Assembly: GCA_016271365.2 (NCBI GenBank)
Contig: JADMNL010000028.1
Coordinates: 51,540,001-51,604,000, forward strand
Source of the DNA: Neoceratodus forsteri
Taxonomy: Eukaryota > Chordata > Ceratodontiformes > Ceratodontidae
Reading direction: 5' to 3'
DNA: 64,000 nucleotides
The translations under genes were made by a program, and so were the position numbers. Under the pieces are notes generated by a model. The model ran no database searches, was not told the origin of the DNA, and saw only the letters and a list, made by a program, of their open reading frames with translations. Shown here piece after piece: positions 11,255-22,344 of the stretch. The stretch's first letter is position 1, and each line of letters begins with the position of its first letter.

Positions 11255-11786
11255 CACATTTTTATTTATTTAGCTTTTGTTAACCAGGTAAGTGCACTAG
11301 CCATAAAATTACTATTTTCAGGCACCACCCGGGAGAGTACAGACATGCAGAAACTTAACAGGATAACAAATTATAAATGCTTAACATACAATGAGTTCAA
11401 GAGAATACAATATATCAAAAACATACGGAGTAGACCATTCATAAGTTCATGGGTGCCTACCTACTGTATGCAATGAATGGAGAAGACCTTGGACAATAAA
11501 TTATCAGGTGACATATCATATGAACAGAACAAGGTACACAAAACCAAAAATGGGTAATAGAAAAGGAAGAAATAACCATTGAGAGCAGGGGGTGTCATTA
11601 AAGAAATGGTCGGTAAGTGAGGAAGAGGGGAGCAAGCCATGAAATTAGATTGAGTGTATGTAAGTGTAAGGGAGATGCCTGCAGTGCAAGATTGTATACG
11701 GGCAGGGAAAAGGAGCCAGGACAGGCTGAGGCAGTAAGAGGGTTATATAGAGGTGAGGAAGTATGGGGGAAGGAGAAAAGGGAAAA
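11255..11786 (-). mobile_element. L2-like LINE 3'-end fragment
   Basis: The plus strand begins with a T-rich tail (TTTATTTATTTAG) followed by GTTAACCAGGTAAGTGCAC at about 11279-11297. This matches the 3' end of the LA-family LINE at 57745-57790. The rest is non-coding 3' UTR-like sequence without recognisable RT. The similarity is clear for the first ~60 bases. The extent to 11786 is inferred, because the next element (a SINE) begins there. Confidence 0.6.
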
Positions 11787-11978
11787 GATTGTTTAACCAG
11801 GAAAGGCACACTAAGCCAGAGCTTGTTTCCAGGTGCGACCTGGGAGCACAAGGAAGTGAAGTGACTTGCTCAGGGTCACACAGTATGCAAGTGGAAGCTG
11901 TGGGATTCAAACCCAGGTCTGGTCTGCTGGATGTCACCAGATTTGCTGCTCAGAGTACTGCACTATACTGCCTGCTTC
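11787..11978 (-). mobile_element. MIR-like tRNA SINE with L2-like tail, copy 1
   Basis: On the minus strand it starts AGGCAGTATAGTGCAGTA, has an RNA polymerase III B box (GGGTTTGAATCC, complement of 11903-11914), a core that includes TGTGTGACCCTGAGCAAGTC, and a tail ending CCTGGTTAAACAATC. This is the layout of MIR-type SINEs: tRNA head, core, LINE-derived tail. It is about 85% identical by eye to the copy at 14213. The tail matches the 3' end of the nearby L2-like LINE, so the LINE RT probably mobilised it. Confidence 0.8.
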
Positions 11979-12248
11979 GAGCACAGTTTTCTCTTAAAGC
12001 GTGTGTGGGAGCTAGAAAGTCTAATGTCGAGGGGAAGGGAATTTCACAGCTGTAGAGCCACATGCTCAAATACAACAGTTAATTTCCTAGTGCAGCACCT
12101 CGGCAAATTCAGAAAGGATTTATCAGCTTATCACAGACCACGGAGTGTCCTGAGGAACAAGCATAGCTGCAAGACACCTAGGGGTTTGATTTCAAATTAT
12201 CGAATCAATAAGAACATGCATCTGTATTTTTGATAGCCATTTCATAAG

Positions 12249-12396
12249 TGCAATAAGCCACTCCAGGGTTTGCATATTAGACACTTTAACACATGGCTAG
12301 GAGGCTGGATGCACTTGGCCGTGGCTTCGTGCCTCACTACGCCTCCTAGCCATGTGCTAAGGTGTCTAACACACACCCTGTCGTGTCTTATTGCAT
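12249..12396. mobile_element. Foldback MITE, copy 1
   Basis: A 148-bp near-perfect palindrome. The left arm 12249-12306 pairs with the right arm 12341-12396. The inner 29 bases of each arm differ at only two positions, and the ends read GTGCAATAAG and its complement. A 34-base loop remains. Copies with the same GCAATAA(C/G)ACATGAC-type start occur at 43386 and 47143. No coding sequence. The superfamily is unknown. Confidence 0.7.
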
Positions 12397-14212
12397 ACAT
12401 GTAACAAAAAAAACAGAGTGCTCTAGCTTTTGGACTAACAATTCCTTCATCAGAGTATGTTCCTATGTGAAAGTAGATTAACTGAGCAGGAATGGAAAGG
12501 AGGAAGGGGTTAAATCCTTACCGCAAGGAAGAGAAGAGTTTTTAGCTGAGATATATCAAGTGGGAGGGAACTGCAGAATGCCTGCTTCCTGAGACCACTC
12601 TTACAGAGAAACTGCACTGCACTTGTAACCTGTGTTTGAAATCTGGCAGTACAGCTGAGCTTGGCAGCACACACTGTGGAAATCTGTAGCAAGTAATGTA
12701 CTTCAGAGCTGAGCTGGAGGGTAAATATCAAAGGCAAGCAGGTACAACAAAAGAAACTCTCTCTTGAGATGCATTTCCAGACCAGCTATAAATGTAAACT
12801 AGCTTCTCAGTAGCAATATGCCTCGGTTTATGACATCTCATTTGATACTGGGAATGTTTCTTTAAGATAAAGGGAAAATATTGTATTGAGCAGATGTTGA
12901 AAAATACATTTTTCGCACTGGTGTATGCATCCAAGATTTGGACTCTTAAGCTGCATTCAAACAATTTTCCGTTCATTTGAGTGGTTTTTTTTTCACTGTG
13001 CAAAAATATAGGTTGACCTGCATTTAATTAAATGGAAGCACCAACTGAAATGCCCATTGCTAAATAAACCAGAGCTTTAAATGGTTGGGAAAACAGATAC
13101 AAGAGGTTTCAGGGTTAAAAGAAGTAGGAAGGGGAAAAAAACACTACTGTGCTGTATATAGACTGTGTGTAATCATACCATTGTTGTTTCCAATCCTGCC
13201 TCAGGTGCTAATAGAGTGAAGCCTGCTGCTGCTACAGAGGAAGGTCGTGCTGAAGCTCTACAGTACTCAATCTTAAAATCCTTTACTGGGATGAAAAATA
13301 TCTAGACATAGTAACATACTATGATCACACTGGAGCTTCAGAGGCAATCCCTTGGTGATACGACTGACATAGCACCTCTCTTTTGTAAAAATGCATTGAG
13401 TTTTAAATAGCTGAATGCATTATCCCATCTTTTTACCAATCCCTTGTTAAATGAAAACTGCAGAATTAAGGTGGACCTATGTTGCTGGCCCAAGGGGGAA
13501 GCAGTTGCTGCAGATAATGAGTATGGGGCCCCAGCCAGAGCATGGCATACATTTTTGAAATGTAAATAATTTAATTTGCTTGTGCCCTGTTGGAAATGGT
13601 ACACAATGGTGATCAGTGGCCTAGGCAGACTGCTTTGTGTCCTCTTAATGTTTTGTACCTGCTCTCCCTCACCTACCTTGACAATCGGGGCCCTCATGGC
13701 TGCACCCTACTGCCATACTTCATAACTGTCCCTGATCTTCAGAGACATGCCTGATTTTGCTGCCTGCCCCTACCACCCTTCAGAAAAAGAGGATGTATGT
13801 ATCAGCTCGGTCTTACTGGAGCTGAGCTCTGAGTCCTCAGCTCAGTGTTGACATCCTAGCCTAGAGACACAGAAAGAAGTGGAGAGACCAGTAGCTTCAC
13901 ATGCGCACACGCACACGCAAAAAGGGAGAAAAGATGCATCCCAGTCAGTGGCTGCATGGAAGCTAGAAAGTGAGAGTGAGAGCTAGAAGGAGGGGTGGAG
14001 CAACAACGGGGAAACATCAAAATTGCCATCAGAGGCAACTTGCCTTTGTGTGAAGCAAATGAATCAAAATGAAAGAAAAAGCCACTATGGTTCTCAAGAG
14101 GTGAAGGTTAGGGAGAAAAAGATAGCAGTTAGGAAGTATATAAGGAAATAAAGAAGGAGCAGGACAGAGAACTGTACCAGTTAAGGCAGAAGGAAGCAGG
14201 GAGGGTAGTGAT
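12397..14212. other. Unassigned intergenic sequence
   Basis: No gene-like or element-like structure is convincing. The open frames are short and without recognisable domains. A polypurine stretch lies at 13860-14010. Confidence 0.4.
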
Positions 14213-14420
14213 ATGGGAGGCAGTATAGTGCAGTAGTTTAAGGCTCTGAGTTGCAAATCTGTTGACATCCAGCAGACCAAACCTGGGTTTGAATCCAACA
14301 GCTTCCACTTGCATACTGTGTGACCCTGAGCAAGTCACTTAACTTCCCTGTGCTCCCAGGTTGCACCTGTAAAAACTTTCAGCTTAGTGGTCTACTCCTG
14401 GTTAAACAACTGAAAAAAAA
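14213..14420 (+). mobile_element. MIR-like tRNA SINE with L2-like tail, copy 2
   Basis: Plus-strand copy of the SINE at 11787. The head GAGGCAGTATAGTGCAGTAG begins near 14217. The B box GGGTTTGAATCC lies at 14285-14296. The core has TGTGTGACCCTGAGCAAGTC near 14318. The tail ends CCTGGTTAAACAACTG plus an A run at about 14413-14420. It sits immediately upstream of the CR1-like LINE. Confidence 0.85.
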
Positions 14421-14439
14421 GTAGTCATAATAGAAAAGG

Positions 14440-16293
14440 CCCACACTGAGGAAAAGAGTCAACTCTGTTAAGAAGGTGGATAAAACCTTTTATAGATATA
14501 TCAGGGAGTGTAGAAGGACAAAGGGAGGGATAGTGAGGCTAAATAGAATGGATGGGTGGGCAGAGAGGCACAGTGAAAAAGCAGGGATACTGAATGAATA
14601 CTTCTGCTCAGTATTCAAAAAGGAGGAGGTGCCTAATCCAATTAACAGAAGCACTCTGGATAGGGGGGTCGATCCCAGTCCTTTCACAGAAGAAAGGGTT
14701 CTGAAAGAACTCCTAAAACTGAAAGTGGACAAAGCAATGGAGCCTGATAGAATTCACCCCAAAATTCTAAAAGAATTAAGGACAGAACTAGTGATACCAC
14801 TGACTATCCTTTTTAACAAATCATGGGAGGATGGTGTGGTACCTGAGGACTGGAGAAAGGTGGATGTGATTCCTCTTCACAAAAGTGGGAGCAAGACAGA
14901 GGCAGGAAACTACAGACCTATCAGTTTGACCTCTGTGGTAGAGAAAGTGATGGAATTACTTCTGAAAGAAAGAACTGAGTACCTAGAGGCCAGTGAGGCA
15001 CAGGACCCAAGGCAGCATGGGTTCACAGCAGGAAGGTCATGTCAGAGGAATATAATTGATTTCTTTAACTGGGTGACCAAAGTAGTAGACTAGGAAGGGG
15101 CTGTGGACATGGCCTACCTAGACTTTAGCAAGGCATTTGACACAGTCCCACATAAAAGATTAATAATTAAATTAACCAGCCTGGAAGTGGGTCACAGGGT
15201 GGTAGCCTGAGTAAAACTTTGGCTGGACAACAGGACACAGAAGGTAATTGTAAATGGAGTCCACTCTGAAGAAAAAGGGGTTACTAGTGGGGTACCGTAG
15301 GGTTCAGTATTGGGTCCAGTCCTTTTTAATGTCTTTATAAGTGACATTGTAGAGGGACTGGAAGGAAAAATATGCCTCTTTGCAGATAACACAAAGATCT
15401 GCAACAGGTTTGATACACAAGGAGGCGTGGAAAGGATGAGAAAGGACTTGGCAAGGTTGGAGGAATGGTCAGAGGTATGGCAGCTTGGATTCAATGCAAA
15501 GAAGTGCAAAATAATGCACCTGGAAAACAAAAACCCAGGGGAAGAATACACAATGGGAGGGGGTAGTAACAACAACAAAAATGAAAAGGGGCCTGGGGTA
15601 ATCATATTGGATGTGCTTAAGGTTAGCAAGCAATGTGAGAAGGCAGTAGGGATGGTTGGGGGATACTGGGATGTACAGGAAGAGGCATCACCAGCAGAAA
15701 ACAGGAAGTTGTAGGTCCTCTGTACAGACAGTTGGTGATACCCCATCTGGAGTACTCTGTCCAGTTCTGGAGACTCCATCTCTGCAAGGACATAGACAGG
15801 ATGGAAGCAGTCCAGAGGAGGGCAACTAAAATGGTGCAGGGTCTGCAAGAGAAGCCATACGAGGAGAGATTAAAGGAGCTTAATATGTATACCCTTGAGG
15901 AAAGGAGGGAAAGGGGGGACATGATAGAAACTTTTAAGTACCTCAGTGGAATCAACAAAGTCCAAGAAGGTAGCATCTTTCAGAAAAAGAGATGTGCAAG
16001 AACAAAGGGACACAATTTGAAGATAGAGGGGGATGGTTCAGGGGCAATGTGAGGAAGTATTCTTTCACAGAGGGTGGTGTATGCATGGAACAGCCTTCCT
16101 GAGGATGTTGTGGGGTCTAAAACTGTGGGAGAATTCAAGAATGCATGGGACGGACTAAAGGCAATTTTTGTGGGGGTTAGGAAGAAATAGGCTGTTGGTT
16201 AAATAGGATCTGCAGCTTATCCTGTAGGTAGGGAAATGGGCAGACTAGGTGGGCCAAGTGGTCCTTATCTGCCATCAAATTCTATGTTCCTAT
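14440..16293 (+). mobile_element. CR1-like LINE (family C2), 5'-truncated
   Basis: A LINE retaining the pre-RT linker, RT and C-terminal region. The long frame 14476-15093 reads LNEYFCSVFKKEEVPNP, then PDRIHPKILKELRTELVIPL, EDWRKVDVIPLHKSGSK, NYRPISLTSVVEKVME and QHGFTAGRSC. After a stop it continues with AYLDFSKAFDTVPHKRLI near 15112-15160 and GSVLGPVLFNVFISDIVEGL at 15301. The catalytic loop reads FADN, not FADD. The C-terminal blocks end near 16190. The 3' tail ends ATTCTATGTTCCTATG at about 16278-16293, the 8-mer-type end of CR1 elements. In-frame stops and a frameshift near 15700 make it inactive. Confidence 0.9.
14476..15714 (+). pseudogene. CR1-like reverse transcriptase, nearly continuous
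   Basis: The best preserved RT in the window. The same frame runs from 14476 with stops at about 15091 and 15208, and possibly one at about 15298, and reopens at 15310-15714. It would act at the nick in target DNA to copy LINE RNA. The first catalytic block (LDFSKAFD) is intact. The second, normally F/Y-A-D-D, reads FADN near 15383-15394. With so few stops in about 1.2 kb it is younger than the L2-like copy at 1-4602. Confidence 0.85.
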
Positions 16294-17901
16294 GACCAGA
16301 GCTATAGACCAGAGATCACAGAGGCGAGACAAAGATACTAAAGATTTTGATAGTCCTGAGGGCCTGCAGTCACAGTAGCCAGAAGGTTTGTGAAAACTCA
16401 CTCCAGGTTGTGAGGTGGTGAGGATGGCAGCCTAAGTGATAACTTACTTACTTACTGGGCCATGTGGGAGTCGAAGAAATCCTCCACTAGTCGGCCATGA
16501 AAATTAGCTTGTTGGGGGGGGTCACACATGTGGCAAGTGTAGCCCATCAAGGTATGTGTTTATGCCCTGGGATACTCAAGAAAGTTTGCCCCACAGTAAG
16601 CTTGATCCAAGGATAGGCTTCAGAGAAGCCAGGGAGACTTACCCAGCTAAGATCAGGCTGGGGTCAGAGAGGAACTGCATACCCCAAGTGCACCAGAGGG
16701 TGGAGTTGCTTTAAGAGTATAACATAATGCCTGCCACTGGGTGGCCTGCAGTTATGATATCTGCAGAACTGCATGTATATAGTGAAAGCGCTAAGTGCAT
16801 GTGTGCAGGGATCCCAATACAATCCAGGACTCTATGGAACAGCCCTATATAGATATTGTATAGCTATTGTACAGGGAAGTATCAAATGTGTAGAGGGCCC
16901 CCTCTAATGCAGGGTTCCTGGGGTATGCCCTACATGTTTTGTGCCCCTGTAATTTTGTCTCCTCTTGAGAAGCCATGCATCAGTGTTACGGCCACTAAAT
17001 GTTTAATGTGCTTGACTTTCCTCCCCTTGAGTGGACACTGATCTTTCTGCAGGTGTAAATAATATTTGAAGTTAGCAGCAACTTCAAGGAACCCCCAGCT
17101 ATTCCAGTGCCTGGACACATCAAGAGCCATGGCTATCTCCCCACCTCATGTACAGTAGGTGGGGCGCTTGAGTAACCAGAATCTGGAGTACTGCCTGTGC
17201 TTTTGTATGAAGCTTGAAGTATTGCCATTTGCCAATCAAAATGATTTCTGGTCAATTGATACTTAAGGGAGTCAGCTTCTTAAACTCTTGACAACTCTAA
17301 CTTCTCCATTGAGCAGCCAAATTATACTCCTGTAGAGTGACAGCACTAGTCTAGCAGCAGTCACTATGCTTCCAGTTTCACCATGCTGTCCAACTGGTCA
17401 AACCTCCCTCCCTTCATAACCCTGCCTAAAGCATGGAGATTTAATATAAGAGAAAGTAGAGGGGCATCATGTGATTGTTCTTGGGGCAAAGAGCTGCTCT
17501 ATGTGAGTGATCAGAGAGCTACTGTCCATGCACAAACACTGTTAGACCTCAGCCACTCTAAATCCATTTATGTCCACAGTGGTGAAAAAGCATGCCTCCT
17601 GTCACTGCCTGTGCATATTAGTAATGTAAAAGTAGTCTGTATTGTCTTCAGTTCTGGTAGTACCCTGTCTGACCCCATGTTGATCATTTTTAGGGCTGCA
17701 GTGGGCGTAGCCCTGCAGACCTTTGAGATGAATAAAGGGACTCTGCATTCTTAAGTTCCCATCCATTGTTTCTCTCACTGTGCCTGACTGCCTTGCTTGG
17801 ATTGTGACCTTTTCCCCATTCATTTCAAGCAGAAAGTTGGGGGGACACAATCAAGTCCTGTCCCTTTGAAGTAACTCCAATATACTGATCATAAAACTGT
17901 G

Positions 17902-17902
<1 letters not shown>
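16294..17902. other. Unassigned intergenic sequence
   Basis: No recognisable gene or element. The longest frame (17383-17754, 123 codons) has no domain I recognise and is not supported. Confidence 0.4.

Positions 17903-17948
<46 letters not shown>
17903..17948. repeat. (GT)n microsatellite
   Basis: About 22 GT dinucleotides. Confidence 0.95.
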
Positions 17949-17949
<1 letters not shown>

Positions 17950-18089
17950 ATGTGATCAGCTACATCATAACAGTAGGCTGTAGTGGGAGATTCAATAGCC
18001 CATAGTGCATGATGGAGCTCTTGTTTAGTCTCCACTTGGATTATCCCTGTGTGACTGTACATGGCCCAGGGAGGATGACAGGTCCAGCA

Positions 18090-18241
18090 AACAAAATATC
18101 AGAACTTGTATAAACTCTAACTTGCAATGCAGGCTACAGAATCTCACTGCTGCATACTGTTCTAAGGCCAACTGCAGGAGATTCTGAGATTTGTTGTAAC
18201 AGAAGATGTAACAAGTGTTAACAACCCCTGTTGCTCTGATG
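18090..18241. repeat. Dispersed repeat R1, left half of copy 1
   Basis: The sequence around TATAAACTCTAAC ... CTGCATACTGTTCTAAGGCC recurs at about 34130-34260. Copy 1 is split by the large hAT element and resumes at 24318 (ATTTACTACAGCTTGCAAAT). No coding content. Possibly part of an old element of unknown class. Confidence 0.7.
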
Positions 18242-18600
18242 CAGGAGCGTAGGCAGTGAGGGTGTTTAGGGTGTTCAAACACCCCCTGAAATGACCTCAG
18301 AAATTTTTATTTAAGGACAACGATATCGGGCTAAACAGCTGCTGTATTTATTTTGCTAGTTTGTATGGCTGCCTGGAGTGGGTGGGACTGGAAGCAGGCT
18401 CAGCAAGGCTGCAGCGTGCATGGTCGGTGACTTCGAGGGTTGTTGAGTGCTGACTGGTGATGGTCAGAGTCTGTTCCTCCTCCTCTCTGAGCAGCAGCCA
18501 ATGAATGGCACAGCTTGAAATTGGCACCTTGGCACTTTAAAGCACACTGGCGCGGCGCATGCACTGCCGCATCACCTGCACGAGGGGAAAAGTGAGAGGA

Positions 18601-19070
18601 GTCGAGGATGGAGCAGAGGATTGTTGTGTCTGCCCCAGAAAGGATTTTCATGCGGAGGAGATGTCGTGATTTGTGCGGCTGCTCATGAGGAGAACAAAGG
18701 AGCTGAATTGGAGCCTGGAGGAGGAGGAGTCATCCAACGGCACTAGAGAGAGAAGAGGTGTTGTTAATTTTATTTGTGACCCCTGTCCCCAGTCTGTTGG
18801 TCCAATCGGTCAGAAAACTCAGAAGTCAGAACTAAACGTCGTTGGCCCAGAGGAGCTAGCCTGAGCCCAGGCCTCAGGCCAGTTGTGTGAGCTGCATGCA
18901 CAGTTTTATGGCTCCAAGTGGGAGGATGTGCACCTGAATGAACTAGGTGCCGCTTTGCCAAGTTGCCTCAGACTGCAAGGGCTGTGTCCTGTGTGGAAGA
19001 AATCTGGAGGAGAGGAACCATCATCCAGCCAGACCAGTAGACTAGTGTCACACTGTAGTCTGTGAGGTAG
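18601..19070 (+). other. Possible coding remnant in the hAT element
   Basis: Short open frames at 18673-18864 and 18883-19065 lie where the first exon of a hAT protein could be. They show no BED zinc finger, dimerisation region or other domain I recognise. Recorded only as a place to look. Confidence 0.2.
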
Positions 19071-19688
19071 GTCGGTCAGAGATGGTTGGTGGTTAACAGC
19101 TGTCTAATGAAGTTTTTATGTTTCCTTGTCATTATTAATCAATGTTGCTTTCCTTTTAGAAGTACTCTTGAATATTTGACCCAGACACTTACATGGCATG
19201 TTTTTTTCCTGATGCTCAGATGATACTGCACTGCAGTTTTATGAACTAATAAATGATTCATGGTGTAATGGATTTTGTTATACAAATGTAGGAATGTTTA
19301 AAGGCTGAATGGTTGTTGACCCTTGTCATTCTGCAAGAACAACCAATCCTCAGATCTGCCACCAAATGCCAGTATAAATGTCTGTCCTATACAGTACAGG
19401 TTTTCTTTTTCTTTTTTCCTTAACTTTCTGGCCTTGATGCCACTAAAACCCCTTCCTCCCTGCTGGCAATCACCCAGCCCATCATCTCCACCCATCACAT
19501 TCCTTTCCTTAGTAATTTTTGTCCAGCAAATTTGACAGTCCTCCAGATATCCTCACTGTACACGGACAGCGAACTGCATTGTTTGTGAGGGTAGTATTTG
19601 GGAAGGTTCTGCTACTACTGTAGGTCCTGGCCGGTCACAGTGGTCATTGGTGTGTAGTATGTTGTGACTGTCTGTCTGTAGTGTACCT

Positions 19689-19960
19689 GTTTTTTTTTAT
19701 TACAATCTCAGAAGTACCTTTGAGTCATGGACTCGTTTACGAAGGTTCCATGTCAGGCAGATAGAAGACAATACAAACGTCATATTGAAACGCAGTTACA
19801 CATTCAATACAATAGCAAGCAAATGGAGGGTATACACAATACAACATATGTGACCGTGCAAGGTCAGACAGTTAGGTTACCAACAAGATATAACAATAGT
19901 GGTTGATTGAAGCCAGGAATTGTTTCAGGGAAAGCAATCCTTTTGTCAGGATAATGAAAG
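19689..19960 (-). mobile_element. LINE 3'-end fragment inside the hAT element
   Basis: A T run followed by TACCTTTGAGTCATGGACTC resembles the 3' end of the LINE at 59889 (block around ACCTTTGAGCCAGAGCTC) and the fragment at 1355. Similarity is clear only for the first ~80 bases. The extent to 19960 is a guess. Confidence 0.5.
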
Positions 19961-19974
19961 GAAAGGTGCAATAA

Positions 19975-20640
19975 GTGCAGTCGAAGTTAGTTAGGGTCCG
20001 TCGAGGTAGGTGGGGGAGGCGCTGGCGTGTCGTGGGTGGAAGGGTGGAGGCAAGAAGGGGAGGAAGGAGAGAGGTGCTCAAGCCAGGGGAAAATAGGGAA
20101 TGGGAGGTCCTCAAGAGAGGGCAGCAAAGATATAGTTTGTGGGGGAGAAAAGCAGGAGTTTAAAGTAGGTTGGAATGAGGCAGAGGAGTAGTGGAGCATG
20201 TAATTGATGGTCAGGTTAGGAGATGAGTAGGCAGGGCTGGGTGGACAGAAGGAGAGGGGTCAAGAAGAGGGGTGGCAGGTGTGGGGAGTAAGACAGAGTG
20301 GGTGGGTGAGTGGGAAGTGAGTGTAGAAAAGGTGAGGAGGAAAAGGGAGTGGCAGGTTCAACAGTCCAGTAGGGTATGTGTGGGGTGAGAAAGGCATGGG
20401 GGGTCAGGAGGGTAGATGGGTAGGGTCGGTTGCTGCGGGGGAAGCAGTGAGGGAAATGGTAGCAATCCAGCAGAGTAGGTGTGGGGTGCGAAGGCACGGG
20501 GAACAGGGCGTGTGCAGGAGGTGGCAGCAGGGGAGGCATAATTGAGAAGGCAGGGGGAAATAGAGGGGACAGCAGTAAATACTTGAGATGGGTGAGAGGA
20601 TACGGGAGGGAGGGAGAAAGGAAAATGTAGACTCATGGGG
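19975..20640. repeat. Purine-rich stretch with an imperfect tandem repeat
   Basis: The strand is strongly G/A-biased. A block around CAGTAGGGTATGTGTGGGGT at about 20365 recurs as CAGCAGAGTAGGTGTGGGGT at about 20469, with a spacing of about 105 bases. The proline- and serine-rich frames on the minus strand are by-products of this composition. Confidence 0.6.
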
Positions 20641-21968
20641 TGTTAAGTGTAGCAGTCACAGATACTATCCTGGGTAAGTTTTGTACTTTATTTTTAGTTT
20701 TTCCGGTCTACTGAGGTCTGCTGCTCCAGGGCACATTGTTCATGTCCCAGACTCAGACAGTGGCAGAAATCACTTTCAACAAAATGGGTCCAGAATCTGG
20801 GCTATGCACTGAAGTTCATCCCTCAGCCTCCACAAATGCCCCCATGCCATTGTCATCACAAGCCATAGAGGAACTTGTGCATCCTTCAGGAGGACATAAA
20901 GTAACTAATAACTGTAAGAAAGTGTCATCAGCTTGTGCCCATGTTTTTTTCAGTTCTAGGCAGTATCTGCAGTAGAAACCCAGACTGAATCTGGGTTTCT
21001 ACCGCAGATATTTCTTATTACTAAAAAAAAAAAACCACAGGGACCATCCCATCCAGGATCTTAAAGCAGCAGGTAAACAGCATATTGCACACAGACATTT
21101 TCATGTGCTCTCTTTGTGATCACTTCTTCCACTGCTGTATCGAGGAGACTGGATATGTATGCTGGACATATGCAGTAGATATGTAGGATGCTTATTTGCA
21201 CATAAAATATGGAAACAACAGACAATGCATATGGTTTGTCTAGAGCAAATCAGGAGAAGAACTGCACCCAAATGATTCCCCTGACAAAGGGAGTAATTCC
21301 TGAAACGCCAGGGCAAAATTGTGGCTAACAGTTTTCTGAACTGCACACCAAGCATGCCATGGAGCTCAACTGCAATAAAAGATGTTATTTTGAACATAGC
21401 TTCACTTCTTGGGAGTTTCATTTGAGTGTGGTTCCTCTCTTTTTGATTTGCTCTGCACTTACAGGTTTGCAGCTACTCCTGCACTGTAGCTCGCATGAGA
21501 TACCCCTTCCTGGATTATTTGGTTTGTCTAGAGGGCAATTATTTTCAGTTCCAAGTTTTTCTCTCTGGCTTTCCTGTTCATAGCAAGTATTTACCAAATG
21601 CTTTACAGTAGTAGTAGTCATAGCCCTTCTTAAGAAGAAGCTGCAAATGTATCCTTATTTGGATTATAAGCTCCTGAACAGATCCTCTGTAGATGTGAGG
21701 GCTCACACAGTGAACAGGACCTGTTCACCGTGGTGAGCCCTCACATCAAAGGATAAGGTAGCTGCTGGACCAGGTAGGTCTCCTGGTCTATGTGTTGAAT
21801 GTATGTGACTGTGTAGTGTACTTGCATTTTATTTCTGGTGTCACTGTTCCCATTTCTGGTCTGCTGAGGAGCCCTATATAAACAAAAAGCTGCACATGCC
21901 ATGTGGGGGGGGGGGGGTGCCACAATGTGACACTGGTGCAAATTAAATACCTGGTCCAAACAGTTGTT
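20641..21968. other. hAT interior, no gene recognised
   Basis: No domain is visible. A segment at 21285-21400 (GACAAAGGGAGTAATTCCTG, GAAACGCCAG, then CAATAAAAGATG) resembles motifs I have seen in other vertebrate repeats but cannot name. A run of 13 G lies at 21904-21916. Confidence 0.4.
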
Positions 21969-22344
21969 GACTGTAACTGGTATTTACACCGATGTGAGCG
22001 TGCAGCCTGGTCACAAGGCATTGACTGTAACTAGTATTTACACCGATGTGAGCCTGCAGCCTGGTCACAAGGCATTGACTGTAACTAGTATTTACACCGA
22101 CGTGAGCGTGCAGCCTGGTCACAAGGCATGACTGTAACTGGTATTTACGTCGACGTGAGCGTGCAGCCTGGTCACAAGACATGACTGTAACTGGTATTTA
22201 CACTGACGTGAGCGTGCAGCCTGGTCACAAGGCATTGACTGTAACTGGTATTTACACCGACGTGAGCCTGCAGCCTGGTCACAAGGCATTGACTGTAACT
22301 AGTATTTACATCGACGTGAGCGTGCAGCCTGGTCACAAGGCATT
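21969..22344. repeat. 54-bp minisatellite, seven copies
   Basis: Seven head-to-tail units start at 21969, 22023, 22077, 22130, 22183, 22237 and 22291. Units are 54 or 53 bases and begin GACTGTAACTRGTATTTACA. Most differences are single substitutions (e.g. CCGATG/CCGACG). A 54-base unit keeps an open 18-codon frame across the last copies, but the 53-base units break it, so coding is unlikely. Confidence 0.97.

Noticed and set aside
11787..11978. A functional tRNA gene
   Set aside because: A B box is present, but the tRNA fold is not kept and the sequence continues into a SINE core and LINE-derived tail.
12395..12470. Penelope-like 3' end
   Set aside because: A GGACTAACA...CCTTCATCAG stretch is reminiscent of known reptile/amphibian repeats, but the match is short and I cannot support the class.
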